A stretch of 64,000 nt of DNA from Novosphingobium flavum (GTDB lineage: Bacteria; Pseudomonadota; Alphaproteobacteria; Sphingomonadales; Sphingomonadaceae), in NCBI RefSeq assembly GCF_014230315.1, contig NZ_JACLAW010000016.1, forward strand, positions 1 through 64,000, read 5' to 3'. Below are positions 46,327-55,955 of the stretch, in pieces (the stretch's first letter is position 1; each line of letters starts with the position of its first letter). Below the pieces are notes generated by a model that saw only the letters and a list, made by a program, of their open reading frames with translations, did no database searches and was not told the DNA's origin. A program made the translations under genes and the position numbers.

Positions 46327-47022
46327 TCATTGCACGGGGGCCAGGGCGTGTGGAGAGATCCGCAGGACAGATGTGTTCGTGGCCGAGCGCAACGTGAATC
46401 CCTCGACCAACGTGATTGTGCGCACATGGGTAACCGGTTTGCCGTTGGCGTCGGTAAAAACCTCTTTGGGGCTTTCCGAAACGGCCTGAGCGCAGGCCCG
46501 ACGCTCCAGTTCGGCGCGATTGAGGGCGTTGACCGGCCCGTGCGTTTCTCTCAATCTGCAAAACTCGACATTGCCATCGGGGCCATAGGCAAGTGCCAAG
46601 ATCAACGTGATCTTGGAAGTGGGCGGGACTGACGCTGGCAAGATCCATCGGGTTCGGTTGCTGTAGGTGCCGGAAACGGGCCGTCCCTTCTTGTCGGTGG
46701 CAGGGCTGAAGATGGCGCGGTCACGCAGAAGTTTGCATGTGGCTTCATCCAGGATGGCGGTCCCACTGCTGGCGGCGATTGTACAGTCGGCAACCTTGCC
46801 CGAGGGATCGATGGTCAGGACGAAGCCGACCGTCCCCTGCTGCCTGTAGCGCAAGGCTACGGCGGGATAGTCGTTCGTTGTGATCCAACTGCCGGGTGAG
46901 CCGAGCGGCATGGCGGGGGTCGGGCTTGCGGTTGCCGCGCTGGCTGCGGAGGAAAGCGCCGCCGCGACGAGCGGCGCAAGGATGATCGCCGCCCGGCGGC
47001 GGGCCCATTTGGCAAATTGCAT
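46327..47022 (-). CDS. TonB-type C-terminal domain secreted protein
   Basis: 231 residues from the ATG at 47022. Signal peptide, then TNDYPAVALRYRQQGTVGFVLTIDPSGKVADCTI, the TonB-C fold with the usual YP..A motif. No N-terminal TM-anchor with Pro-rich linker like real TonB, so it is a soluble TonB-C paralogue. C-terminus Arg/Ser-rich. Function unknown. Confidence 0.75.
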   Translation of the reverse strand: MQFAKWARRRAAIILAPLVAAALSSAASAATASPTPAMPLGSPGSWITTNDYPAVALRYRQQGTVGFVLTIDPSGKVADCTIAASSGTAILDEATCKLLRDRAIFSPATDKKGRPVSGTYSNRTRWILPASVPPTSKITLILALAYGPDGNVEFCRLRETHGPVNALNRAELERRACAQAVSESPKEVFTDANGKPVTHVRTITLVEGFTLRSATNTSVLRISPHALAPVQ

Positions 47023-47158
47023 CGAATCCCTTTCGGCCCCGGCAAAGATGGAGCGCAATTGCCTGCGATTGGCAATTGCCGCCTGCGCCGAAACGGCGAC
47101 AACGGCAGTGCAGGCGCCGCTTTTGCGTGGATCAGGTCTGCGAGGGAAGCCCGGGGAA

Positions 47159-47233
47159 TGGTGGGCGCGACAGGGATTGAACCTGTGACCCCACCCGTGT
47201 GAAGGGTGTGCTCTACCGCTGAGCTACGCGCCC
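47159..47233 (-). tRNA. tRNA-Val (anticodon CAC)
   Basis: Minus-strand sequence GGGCGCGTAGCTCAGCGGTA, anticodon arm CACCC TTCACAC GGGTG (anticodon CAC), T-arm AGGTTCAATCC, encoded CCA. A class I tRNA. Confidence 0.96.
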
Positions 47234-47310
47234 ATTCCGTCGGGAGAGGTGCCCCTAGACGCCTTCGCGCGCGTTGACAAGCGGGGAATGGAGCCTAGAG
47301 CGCATTCGCC

Positions 47311-47598
47311 ATGAGCGACCAAAACCAGACCGGCCCCGACGTGCCGCCCGACCACCTCGCGATCAATCCGCGCAGCCCCTTCTTCGATGAAGAGAAGCTG
47401 CGCCGGGGCGTGGGCATCCGCTTCAAGGGCGTGGTGCGCACCAATGTCGAGGAATATTGCATCTCCGAAGGCTGGGTGCGGGTTCAGGCCGGCAAGACGC
47501 TGGATCGCAAGGGCCAGCCGCTGACGCTCAAGCTCAATGGGCCGGTTGAGGCGTGGTTCGAGGATCTGGGCGAGGACGCGCCGGTCGCCAAGGCTTGA
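47311..47598 (+). CDS. DUF3297 family protein
   Basis: 95 residues. PDHLAINPRSPFFDEEKLRR and VGIRFKGVVRTNVEEYCISE are diagnostic of DUF3297, a small alphaproteobacterial/betaproteobacterial family of unknown function. Confidence 0.9.
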   Translation: MSDQNQTGPDVPPDHLAINPRSPFFDEEKLRRGVGIRFKGVVRTNVEEYCISEGWVRVQAGKTLDRKGQPLTLKLNGPVEAWFEDLGEDAPVAKA

Positions 47599-47739
47599 GG
47601 TTTGAGTTTGGCGCGCGGCCTGTTGGCTGCGCGCAGCATTAGCTTCGCTGGCCTTCGGCTGGGCAGGCTCAGGCTGAGCGGACTTGGTGATTGGGGCGTG
47701 CGGGCCCGCCCCTCCGTCGGCCGCCTGTGGCGGCTGCCA

Positions 47740-47774
47740 CCTCCCCATTTGTGCTTTCAGCAAAAATGGGGAGG
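47740..47774. repeat. 11-bp hairpin between DUF3297 and CHAP gene
   Basis: CCTCCCCATTT (47740-47750) and AAATGGGGAGG (47764-47774) pair fully over a 13-nt loop. Likely a terminator for one or both convergent genes, or a REP-like element. Confidence 0.5.
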
Positions 47775-47784
47775 TTCTGCTGGG

Positions 47785-48399
47785 TCAGCGTTCGGCCAGG
47801 CGGGCTTGGATGATGGCGCCGATGGGGTCGTCGAGGTCGGCCTTGGCGATTTGGGTGTCTGCCAGTCTGGCCTTGCCGGGCGGGGACTTGGCCTTTTTCG
47901 GATAGATGAAGCCCGCGACCGGCCAGTGAGTCGCGCCGAGGTTCTGGATCGGATCGAACCAGACGCGGACCTCGCTCCAATCATTTTCGGGTGAGACGTC
48001 GACCGCCGCCACGTCGTCCTCGACCTGGCCGCGCCGTCCGTTGATCGGGCTCCAGTTGGCATGGCGCAGCAGCACCGTGCGCGAATCGATGATCCGGCTG
48101 ACCGCCGCGACGTGGCCCAGTTCCATCCGGCCATAGGGCTTGAAGGCCATGACCGCGCCGACCTTGGGCTGCGGGCCGCGGGCATAGTGGCCTTCGGCCT
48201 GCTGCCACCATGTCCACGCATCGCCGCGAATCTCGATTCCCGAGACCTGCCGGGCATAGGGCACGCATTGCAGATAGGGCGGCAGGTTGGACCCGCCGCC
48301 GCCGGTAACGCCCTGGCTTTCGGCGATCGTGTCGGCCGAAGCGGGCGCCGGAATCAGCGCCAGCGCGGCGACAAGCAGGATCGGCAGTTTCCCCAACAT
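47785..48399 (-). CDS. CHAP-domain secreted protein
   Basis: 204 residues. Signal peptide to ASA (about 1-22), then Cys45 in YLQCVPYARQVSG and His94 in MELGHVAAVSRII, followed by LLRHANWSP, the CHAP catalytic order (Cys-His-acid). Likely a peptidoglycan amidase/endopeptidase. C-terminus Lys/Ala-rich. Confidence 0.88.
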   Translation of the reverse strand: MLGKLPILLVAALALIPAPASADTIAESQGVTGGGGSNLPPYLQCVPYARQVSGIEIRGDAWTWWQQAEGHYARGPQPKVGAVMAFKPYGRMELGHVAAVSRIIDSRTVLLRHANWSPINGRRGQVEDDVAAVDVSPENDWSEVRVWFDPIQNLGATHWPVAGFIYPKKAKSPPGKARLADTQIAKADLDDPIGAIIQARLAER

Positions 48400-48538
48400 G
48401 TGCGAGCCTTCCCCCCGATTGGGTAAAGGCAGGGTCGCAAATCGTGGTTAACATATTGCTGCGGGGATAGGGATTGATCCGCAGCCAAGGTGCAGCGCGC
48501 TTGCACAAAGCGCCGTAAACCGGCAGGGCGGCGGGGAA

Positions 48539-49918
48539 ATGCTGCCACAGGTTATCATCATTGGGCGCCCCAACGTGGGCAAGTCGACCCTGTTCAACCG
48601 TCTCGTCGGCAAGAAGCTGGCCTTGGTGGACGACCAGCCGGGGGTGACGCGCGATCGTCGTTTCGGCGAGGCGCACCTGCTGGGGTTGGACTTCACCATC
48701 GTCGATACGGCCGGGTGGGAGGACGAGGATCCCTCGAGCCTGCCGGGCCGGATGCGGGCGCAGACCGAGGTTTCGGTTCAGGGCGCCGACGTGGCGCTGT
48801 TCGTGTTCGATGCCCGTGCCGGGCTGACCCCGCTTGACGAGGAAATCGCCCGCTGGCTGCGCGAGCAGGAGCTTCCGGTGATCGTGGTGGGCAACAAGGC
48901 CGAGGGGCGCGCCGCGGAATCGGGGCTGCTCGAGGCCTTTTCGCTGGGCCTGGGCGATCCGATCGCCTTTTCGGCCGAGCATGGCCAAGGCCTGGGCGAC
49001 CTGTTCGAGGCCCTGCTGCCGCATCTGGACGACAAACAGCCCGATCCCGAGGCCGAGGCCGAGGAGAGCGAGGAAGACTACGATCCCAAGGCCGTGCTCA
49101 AGCTGGCCATCGTCGGCCGGCCGAATGCGGGCAAGTCAACCCTGATCAATGCCTTGCTCAAGGAAGACCGGCTGCTGACCGGGCCCGAAGCGGGGATAAC
49201 CCGCGATTCGATCTCGATCGACTGGGAGTGGACCGACCCGAAGACCGCCGAGACGCGCCCCGTGCGGCTGATCGACACGGCGGGGATGCGCAAGAAGGCC
49301 CAGGTGGTCGAGAAGCTGGAAAAGCTCTCGGTGGCCGATGCGCGCCGCGCGGTCGACTTTTCCGAGGTGGTGGTCCTGCTGCTCGACGCCACGCGCGGGC
49401 TGGAGCACCAGGACCTCAAGATCGCCTCGATGGTGCTGGAAGAAGGCCGCGCGCTGATCATTGCGATTAACAAGTGGGACGTGGCCGAGGATGCCTCGGG
49501 CCTGTTCAACGGCATCCGCGGCGCGCTGGATGAGGGCCTCGCGCAGGTGCGCGGGGTGCCGCTGGTGGCGGTTTCGGCGCGGACGGGTAAGGCGCTCGAC
49601 ACCCTGCTGCAGGTCGCCTTCGATATCCGCGATGCCTGGTCCAAGCGTGTGCCGACGGCCGCGCTCAACCGCTGGTTCGACGATGCGCTCGGCGCCAATC
49701 CGCCGCCGGCACCGGGCGGCAAGCGGATCAAGTTGCGCTACATCACCCAGGCCAAGACCCGGCCGCCGGGCTTCGTGCTGTTCGGCACCCGGCTCGACAT
49801 GCTGCCGGAGAGCTATCGGCGCTACCTGATCAACGGCATCCGGCGCGAGTTGGGCTTCGATGCCGTGCCGATCCGGCTGACGCTGCGCAGCCCGAAGAAT
49901 CCCTTCGCCACGAAGTAA
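48539..49918 (+). CDS. der: Ribosome-assembly GTPase Der (EngA)
   Basis: 459 residues with two tandem G domains, P-loops GRPNVGKST (about 9-17) and GRPNAGKST (about 193-201), with TAGWED and DTAGMRKKAQ switch segments, and a KH-like C-domain. Needed for 50S assembly. Confidence 0.97.
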   Translation: MLPQVIIIGRPNVGKSTLFNRLVGKKLALVDDQPGVTRDRRFGEAHLLGLDFTIVDTAGWEDEDPSSLPGRMRAQTEVSVQGADVALFVFDARAGLTPLDEEIARWLREQELPVIVVGNKAEGRAAESGLLEAFSLGLGDPIAFSAEHGQGLGDLFEALLPHLDDKQPDPEAEAEESEEDYDPKAVLKLAIVGRPNAGKSTLINALLKEDRLLTGPEAGITRDSISIDWEWTDPKTAETRPVRLIDTAGMRKKAQVVEKLEKLSVADARRAVDFSEVVVLLLDATRGLEHQDLKIASMVLEEGRALIIAINKWDVAEDASGLFNGIRGALDEGLAQVRGVPLVAVSARTGKALDTLLQVAFDIRDAWSKRVPTAALNRWFDDALGANPPPAPGGKRIKLRYITQAKTRPPGFVLFGTRLDMLPESYRRYLINGIRRELGFDAVPIRLTLRSPKNPFATK

Positions 49919-49921
49919 GGT

Positions 49922-51148
49922 TCAGCGCCGGAAGGGCTGGCGGCGCCGCTCGGTCAGCGAGCGCCAGAGCCATTCGAGCGGGCCTTGCCTGTACCGGGCG
50001 AGCCACGGCTTGCTCCAGGCCAGCATCGCCGCCCAGCCGCCCAGCACGTAGAGCGGCTGCTGGCGCGGGGGGACTTTGCCGACCAGGTCGAGGCCCCAGC
50101 CGTAGAAGATGAAGGTCATGACCAGCGTGCAGGCGATGTAGTTGGTGAAGGCCATGCGGCCGGTGGCGACGAGACGCGCGCCGAGGGCGGTGCGGGCAAG
50201 GCGCGGCGCGGCGCGGACGAGGGTGGCCGCGTAGGCCAGGGCCATCAGCAGGTGGGGCAAGGCAGCCACGGCGCTTACGATCAGCATCATCCGGACCGGG
50301 GGGAAGCCGCCCGACCAGGCCCAGGCGAGGATGAGCAGGGTCAGCGTGCCGCCCGCCGCGATGCCGGTGCGGGCGAGGCGGCGCAGGGCGCCGTCCGGCC
50401 AGCCGCCGGAGAAGAAGCCGCTGCGCAGCAGGGCCATGCCGAGCAGCATCAGGGGTAGGGTCTCGCCCATCGAACCGAGTGCGGAGCTGAGCGGTTCGGC
50501 CGCCTGATCGCGCAGCTTTCCGGCAATCTGCGCGGCGAAGCCCTGGTGGTAGGAGGCCATTTCGGCGGCGGTCTTGCTGGCGACGATGGCCTCGGCCTTG
50601 TCGTACCGCGCGGCGTCGGCCGGGCTGGCGGTGCCCGCGATGACGCGGTGTTCGCGCCAGGTTTCGGGCAGGCCGCCGCCGCCGATCAGCAGGTGCCAGC
50701 AGGCGAAGATGGCGAGTGCCCCGGCGGCGAGCCGGCGCGGTGGGGCATGGCGGAAGGGGAGGGCGGCCAGCCCGGCGAGGGCATAGGTGAACAGGATGTC
50801 GCCCCACCACAGCAGCAGGAAGTGGAGATAGCCGAACAGGCCGAGCCAGAGCAGGCGCCGGATCTGCAAGCGGTCGCCATCGCGCGCGGCTTCTTCGGCG
50901 CGGTCGATGAACAGCAGCATCGAGGCCCCGAACAGCAGGCTGAACAGGGCGCGCATCTTGCCCTCGAACAGGATGAAGCCGAGCGCGAAGGCAGCCTTGT
51001 CCGCAAAGGTGGCGGGGTGCGGGACTTGCGGGGTGAGGGTGGCCATGACCGGCCCGGCGAAGCCCGCGATGTTGATCGCGAGAATGCCGAGCACGGCGAC
51101 GCCGCGCACGAGATCGAGCGCGGCGAGGCGAGTGGGCGGTGGAGCCAA
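49922..51148 (-). CDS. DUF418 membrane protein
   Basis: 408 residues, about 8-9 TM helices. RLAALDLVRGVAVLGILAIN and LLFGASMLLFIDR are DUF418 motifs, with the C-terminal RMAFTNYIACTLVMTF. Distantly related to acyltransferase-like membrane proteins; function unknown. Tail-to-tail with der. Confidence 0.87.
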   Translation of the reverse strand: MAPPPTRLAALDLVRGVAVLGILAINIAGFAGPVMATLTPQVPHPATFADKAAFALGFILFEGKMRALFSLLFGASMLLFIDRAEEAARDGDRLQIRRLLWLGLFGYLHFLLLWWGDILFTYALAGLAALPFRHAPPRRLAAGALAIFACWHLLIGGGGLPETWREHRVIAGTASPADAARYDKAEAIVASKTAAEMASYHQGFAAQIAGKLRDQAAEPLSSALGSMGETLPLMLLGMALLRSGFFSGGWPDGALRRLARTGIAAGGTLTLLILAWAWSGGFPPVRMMLIVSAVAALPHLLMALAYAATLVRAAPRLARTALGARLVATGRMAFTNYIACTLVMTFIFYGWGLDLVGKVPPRQQPLYVLGGWAAMLAWSKPWLARYRQGPLEWLWRSLTERRRQPFRR

Positions 51149-51152
51149 GCGG

Positions 51153-52322
51153 TCAGTCCTGAGCGGGGACGCAGGCCAGGCCCGAGCGGGCGAGCGCGGA
51201 GCAGGCGGCGGCGGCGCTCTCGCGGCTGGCGAAGCCGCCGGCCTGGAGCTTGATCACCTTGCCGGCCGTGACGTTGATGCGCGGGTGCCCGGCGAGTTCG
51301 GGGCGGGCGCGGGCCTTGGCCCAGAGCGCATCGGCATTGGCGGAGACGCCGAAAGCGCCGAGCTGGACGCGCCACGGGCCGGACGCGGGGACGGCGGGTT
51401 TCGGGGCGGGTTTGGGCGCGGCTGCGGGTTTGGCCGCGACGACTGGGGCGGGCTTGGGTGGGGGCGCGGTCGCCGGTTTGGCCGTGATGATGGGGGCGGG
51501 TTTGACAGGGCTTGCGGGCTTCGGCGGGGCGGCCGGGCGGGCGTAGTCGGCCCCGGCCGTGGCGGGGCTGCTGCCTGCGGAGGTGCGCACGGCGGCGGTT
51601 ACGGCATCGTCGGGGCGCGGGGCGGGGCGGGCGGCGGAGCGCCCGGCGGGGACCGGGGTGGGATCGGCGAGATCGGCGGCGGCGAGCTGTGTCGCGCGCT
51701 GGGCCTCGGCCTCCTGCCCGAGCCGGGCGGCGAGGGTGACGCCGGCCTGTCGCTGGTCGAGCGGGACGCTTTCGTCCATCTGCGCGATGGCGGCGCGGGC
51801 CTGGGCGAGGCCTGCCCCTTGCGCCAGGGTCATCAGCGCATAGGCGCGCGGCCAGTCTTTCGGTGCAAGGTCGCCGTTGAAGTGGGCAATGCCGAGCAGG
51901 TACTGAGCGCGCGGATCGCCGCGCCCGGCCGCCGCCTTGACATAGGCCATGGCGGTCTGCCGCTCGCCCCGGTCGAACAGGAGGAGGCCGTAATTGTCCG
52001 CCGCCTGGACATGGCCCTGCGCGGCGGCCTTGGCGAAGAGGGCTTCGGCCTTCGACAGGTCGCGCGGGACGCCGCGGCCGAGGCGGTAGGCCTGACCGAG
52101 ATCGAACTGCGCATCGGGATCGCCTTTTTCGGCCGGGCCCTGCCATTCGCGGATCGCGGCGGCATAGTCACCCCGCCCCCAGGCGTCGGCGCCGGCCTTG
52201 ACGTCGGCCATGGCGGCGCCTGCTCCCACCAGCCCGGCTGCCAGCGCCCCGCCGCAGACCCCCAGCGCCGCGCCGCAGACCCATCGCATCATTGCCATCA
52301 TCACCCCCCGCAGGCCCCGCAT
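51153..52322 (-). CDS. Sel1-repeat and SPOR domain secreted protein
   Basis: 389 residues from the ATG at 52322. Signal peptide, Sel1/TPR-like repeats (PDAQFDLGQAYRLGRGV, VQAADNYGLLLFDRG, PRAQYLLGIAHFNGD) at about 50-165, a Pro/Ala/Lys linker (230-310), and C-terminal SPOR domain (SGPWRVQLGAFGVSANADAL to the end). SPOR binds denuded septal glycan. Starts 4 bp downstream of DUF418 on the same strand. Confidence 0.85.
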   Translation of the reverse strand: MRGLRGVMMAMMRWVCGAALGVCGGALAAGLVGAGAAMADVKAGADAWGRGDYAAAIREWQGPAEKGDPDAQFDLGQAYRLGRGVPRDLSKAEALFAKAAAQGHVQAADNYGLLLFDRGERQTAMAYVKAAAGRGDPRAQYLLGIAHFNGDLAPKDWPRAYALMTLAQGAGLAQARAAIAQMDESVPLDQRQAGVTLAARLGQEAEAQRATQLAAADLADPTPVPAGRSAARPAPRPDDAVTAAVRTSAGSSPATAGADYARPAAPPKPASPVKPAPIITAKPATAPPPKPAPVVAAKPAAAPKPAPKPAVPASGPWRVQLGAFGVSANADALWAKARARPELAGHPRINVTAGKVIKLQAGGFASRESAAAACSALARSGLACVPAQD

Positions 52323-52480
52323 CGCCCGACCTTGCCACAGGCGCGCGGGGCTAGGCAAAGTCTTTGTCGGGCCCGGCGCCGGGGCAGAAACCGGCGGTTC
52401 CCATTAACCCGATCTTAGGGACTTTCCGGCTTTATCGCGGCTATCCGCAGGCTGGTTTTGCTTTCCGGGGGGATTGTACG

Positions 52481-53221
52481 TTGCGCGTTCTGGCTCTGGC
52501 ATCGCAGAAAGGTGGATCTGGCAAGACCACACTCTCAGGCCACCTCGCCGTACAGGCGCAGCGTGCCGGGGCGGGTCCTGTCGTCCTCATCGACATCGAC
52601 CCGCAAGGTTCGCTCGCCGACTGGTGGAACGAGCGCGAGGACGATTTTCCCGCTTTCGCGCAGACCACCGTGGCCCGGCTTGCCGCCGACCTCCAGGTGC
52701 TGCGCCAGCAGGGCTTCAAGCTGGCGGTGATCGACACCCCGCCGGCGATCACCATGGCGATCCAGTCGGTCATCTCGGTGGCCGAGCTGATCGTGGTCCC
52801 GACCCGGCCGAGCCCGCATGACCTGCGCGCCGTGGGCGGCACGGTGGACTTGTGCGAACGCGCGGGCAAGCCGCTGCTGTTCGTGCTCAACGGCGCCACC
52901 CCCAAGGCCAAGATCACCAGCGAGGCCGCGGTTGCGCTGTCGCAGCATGGCACGGTCGCCCCGATCACCCTGCATCACCGCACCGACTTTGCCGCCTCGA
53001 TGATTGACGGGCGCACGGTGATGGAAATCGATCCCAACGGCCGCTCTTCGCTCGAGATGGCGGCGCTGTGGAATTACATCGCCGACCGGCTGGAAAAGAA
53101 TTTCCGCCGCACGGTCTTCGCTTCGGCCCCGTCGCCGCAGGCGGTCGCGGTTCCCGGTGCGCCGGGTTCGGGCGTTGCGCGCCCGGTCGGCGGTTTCGGC
53201 CGCCGCGTCGCCGGCTCCTGA
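52481..53221 (+). CDS. ParA-family ATPase
   Basis: 246 residues from a TTG start (LRVLALASQKGGSGKTT), RBS GGGGGGATT. Deviant Walker A KGGSGKTT (10-17), VLIDIDPQGSLADWW and VIDTPP. A ParA/MinD-like positioning ATPase. The following gene has a ribbon-helix-helix-like end, and no ParB is adjacent, so it is an orphan ParA with its own partner. Confidence 0.87.
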   Translation: MRVLALASQKGGSGKTTLSGHLAVQAQRAGAGPVVLIDIDPQGSLADWWNEREDDFPAFAQTTVARLAADLQVLRQQGFKLAVIDTPPAITMAIQSVISVAELIVVPTRPSPHDLRAVGGTVDLCERAGKPLLFVLNGATPKAKITSEAAVALSQHGTVAPITLHHRTDFAASMIDGRTVMEIDPNGRSSLEMAALWNYIADRLEKNFRRTVFASAPSPQAVAVPGAPGSGVARPVGGFGRRVAGS

Positions 53222-53234
53222 GGGACACGCGGCC

Positions 53235-53726
53235 ATGCCCACTCCGCGAACCTCGGGCCGCACTCCGGGCAAGGTTGCCTCACTCGCCACGGTTGCACCG
53301 CTGGCCAGGGTTGCCCGGCTGGCTCCGCACCTGCTCGCCCGCAAGGGCTCTGCCACCCCGGCCATGCGCTCGGGCCTGACCGAATCGGCCGAGGACGATC
53401 TCGGCTGGAACGACATGGGCCATGATGCCGATACCTTTCCGGCAACCGACGTGACCAGCATGGGCAGCGTGGTTGCCTTCCCGAGCGAGCCCGCCGCCGG
53501 TCGCAGCCTTGCGCGCCGCCCGCGCGGGGCCAGCCTCGCCGCCGGGGGCAAGGCCGCCTTCACCCTGCGGCTCGACGCCGAACGCCATCTCAAGCTGCGC
53601 CTTGCCTGCGCGCACGACGCCCGTAGCGCCCAGTCGCTGCTGACCGCCGCGCTTGACCGCCTGCTCGATGACATGCCCGACCTCAGCCAGCTTGCCGACC
53701 AGTCCGGCCGGTCTGGCCGCACCTGA
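53235..53726 (+). CDS. Unknown protein with ribbon-helix-helix-like C-terminus, ParA partner candidate
   Basis: 163 residues. The N-terminal half is disordered (Ala/Arg/Ser). The C-terminal KAAFTLRLDAERHLKLRLAC, SLLTAALDRLLDDMP resembles an RHH DNA-binding or dimerisation unit (beta strand FTLRLD plus helices). It lies 13 bp behind ParA. Confidence 0.65.
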   Translation: MPTPRTSGRTPGKVASLATVAPLARVARLAPHLLARKGSATPAMRSGLTESAEDDLGWNDMGHDADTFPATDVTSMGSVVAFPSEPAAGRSLARRPRGASLAAGGKAAFTLRLDAERHLKLRLACAHDARSAQSLLTAALDRLLDDMPDLSQLADQSGRSGRT

Positions 53727-53767
53727 TCCCCGCTTTTGATTCTGCGCCCGTGAAAGGGAAGTGTGAC

Positions 53768-55135
53768 ATGACCGCCACCACTCGCCAGACCGCCCTTCTT
53801 GCCGGAGCTTCCGTGGCCGCCGCGCTGCTCGCCGGCTGCTCGGGGATGGGCGGGGTCAAGTCCGCCTCCGCCGGTGAGCCGCAGGGCGCCCTGCCGGGCG
53901 CCAAGGTGGACGCGCGGATCGCCAAGGCCGTGACCAAGGCCGAGGGCGAAGTGGCCAAGGCGCCCGACAATGCCGCCGCGCGCGCCGCGCTGGGTCAGGC
54001 CTATCTTTCCGCCGGGCGGTTCGTCTCGGCCGGGACCGCTTTCGACGATGCCATGGCGCTGGGCGACAATTCGGGCCGCACCGCGCTCGGCCTTGCGCTG
54101 GCCAAGCTTGGCTCGGGCCAGTCGCGCGAAGCCGTGGCGATCCTTGACGACTGGCGCGAGGAAATCCCGGCGAGCGACCTGGGCCTTGCCCTTGCCCTTT
54201 CGGGCGAGACTTCGCGCGGGGTGGCCGTGCTGGCCGATGCCCTGCGCGGCGGCGAGAACACGGCGAAGCTGCGCCAGAACCTTGCCTATGCCTATGCCCT
54301 CGACGGGCGCTGGACCGAGGCCAAGCTGATGGCCGCGCAGGACGTTCCGGCCGACCAGCTCGACAAGCGCCTTGCCTTCTGGGCGCTCTCCATGCTGCCC
54401 GACAAGGGCACCGACCGGGTTGCCGCGCTGATCGGCGCGCCGGTCGAGATCCGCGATCCGGGCCAGCCTGCCGCGCTCGCGCTCAAGGCCGCGCCCGAGG
54501 CTCAGCCGCAGCTGGCGATGGCCGACGCGGCGCCGGCTTCGGTGCCGGCTCCCGTCGCTGAAATCGCTCCGGTTGCGGTGCCTGCCGCCGTGCCTGTCAA
54601 GGTGGCCGTTGCCGCGCCGCCCGCCGAACTGCCGCCGGCCATGGCCAGCACGGTCGAGGGCAACGCCGTGGTCCAGCGCCTGCCTGCGCCGAAGAATGCC
54701 CCGCGCATGGTGGCGGTGGCCGCCCCGGCGCCCACGCTCGCCCCGGCGCGCGTAGCCTCGGCCGCGCGGGGTCGCCCGCGCAACGTGGCCGTGACCACGC
54801 GGGTCAAGCCGCTCGCGCCGGGCGCGCACTATGTCCAGCTCGGTGCCTTCTCCAGCCCGCAGGGCGCGCGCCGCGCCTGGGGCATCTACACCAGCCGCGA
54901 TCCGAAGCTCTCGGCCTATGCGATGACGATCACCCAGGCCACGGTGAAGGGCAAGCAGGTCTGGCGCGTGGCCGCCGGGGGCCTGAGTGGCCGCCTTGCC
55001 GCGACCTCGCTGTGCGAACGGCTCAAGGCCTCGGGCGGGGCCTGCTTCGCCTATGCCGCACCGGCCAGGGCGCCGGTTGCTGCACCGGCCGCGCCGATGC
55101 TGGCCGCCGGCGGGCCGCAGCGCGCCCGCCGCTGA
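53768..55135 (+). CDS. TPR lipoprotein with SPOR domain
   Basis: 455 residues from the ATG at 53768. Lipobox LLAGCS (about 20-25), TPR-like region AARAALGQAYLSAGRFVSAG (about 60-180, TadD-like), Ala/Pro/Val linker, and a C-terminal SPOR domain (HYVQLGAFSSPQGARRAWGI, 355-430). Same strand as ParA and its partner, so probably one envelope-division unit. Confidence 0.85.
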   Translation: MTATTRQTALLAGASVAAALLAGCSGMGGVKSASAGEPQGALPGAKVDARIAKAVTKAEGEVAKAPDNAAARAALGQAYLSAGRFVSAGTAFDDAMALGDNSGRTALGLALAKLGSGQSREAVAILDDWREEIPASDLGLALALSGETSRGVAVLADALRGGENTAKLRQNLAYAYALDGRWTEAKLMAAQDVPADQLDKRLAFWALSMLPDKGTDRVAALIGAPVEIRDPGQPAALALKAAPEAQPQLAMADAAPASVPAPVAEIAPVAVPAAVPVKVAVAAPPAELPPAMASTVEGNAVVQRLPAPKNAPRMVAVAAPAPTLAPARVASAARGRPRNVAVTTRVKPLAPGAHYVQLGAFSSPQGARRAWGIYTSRDPKLSAYAMTITQATVKGKQVWRVAAGGLSGRLAATSLCERLKASGGACFAYAAPARAPVAAPAAPMLAAGGPQRARR

Positions 55136-55161
55136 CCGCGCGCATCAATCAAGACAGGGGG

Positions 55162-55196
55162 AGCCCCGCGCCGGAAGGTGCGGGGCTTTATCTTTT
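55162..55196 (+). terminator. Rho-independent terminator after the SPOR gene
   Basis: AGCCCCGC (55162-55169), loop GCCGGAAGGT, GCGGGGCT (55180-55187), then TTATCTTTT. A clear GC-rich stem followed by U-rich sequence. Confidence 0.85.
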
Positions 55197-55322
55197 GCGG
55201 CTGCGTCTCGTGCAAAGCCGGGCGCGCAACTCCCGCCCCCGGCCACTCCCGCTTGCGCAATGGAGGCGATTGTAGTCAATTGCGATTGCCCTTAAGCCTT
55301 GACCTGCGGAGGGACAACGGCC

Positions 55323-55949
55323 TTGGAAATACACGGAATCTACGATCCCTGGCTGGTCGCGCTGTCCTTCGTGGTGGCCTGCGCGGCGGCCTATGCGGCA
55401 CTGCGGCTGGCCGGCAGCGCGAAAGACGGCGACCTGCCGGTCTCGCCCACCTTGCAGCACGTTGCCGCTGCGGCGGTCGTGCTTGGCTCGGGCATCTGGA
55501 CCATGCATTTCGTGGGCATGCTGGCCTTTTCGCTGCCGGGCATGACGATCACCTATCGCCTCGACCTGACCGTGCTGTCACTACTGATCGCGGTGGCCTT
55601 TACCGGGATCGGCTTCACCACGCTGCACAATGCGCGCGGCCTTGGCGAAAGCCATGTCCTGGCGGGTATCCCGATGGGGATCGGCATCCTGACCATGCAC
55701 TACCTCGGCATGGCCGCGATGAAGGGCGAGATGGACCTGCACTACGACGTGTGGCTGGTGATCCTCTCGGCCGTGATCGCGATCACGGCCTCGATCGCGG
55801 CGCTGTGGCTGACCACGCGCCCCGGCCGCATCGCGCGGCGGGGGCTTTCGGCGGTGGTCATGGGCATGGCGATCTGCGGCATGCATTACACCGGGATGAA
55901 GGCGGCACGGTTCCACATGCCCGAGCCGGATTTCTCCGCGCCGGACTGA
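55323..55949 (+). CDS. MHYT-domain membrane sensor
   Basis: 208 residues from a TTG at 55323 with GGAGG 10 bp upstream. Three MHYT-type repeats (MHFVGMLAF, MHYLGMAAM, MHYTGMKAA) among about seven TM helices, proposed to bind copper and sense gases. No GGDEF/EAL output domain is fused here, so it is a bare sensor. Confidence 0.9.
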   Translation: MEIHGIYDPWLVALSFVVACAAAYAALRLAGSAKDGDLPVSPTLQHVAAAAVVLGSGIWTMHFVGMLAFSLPGMTITYRLDLTVLSLLIAVAFTGIGFTTLHNARGLGESHVLAGIPMGIGILTMHYLGMAAMKGEMDLHYDVWLVILSAVIAITASIAALWLTTRPGRIARRGLSAVVMGMAICGMHYTGMKAARFHMPEPDFSAPD

Positions 55950-55955
55950 CCCGGA

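Noticed and set aside
52481-53726. Chromosome partition locus or replication origin at ParA
   Set aside because: No ParB gene, no clear parS or DnaA-box cluster seen; treated as an orphan ParA.
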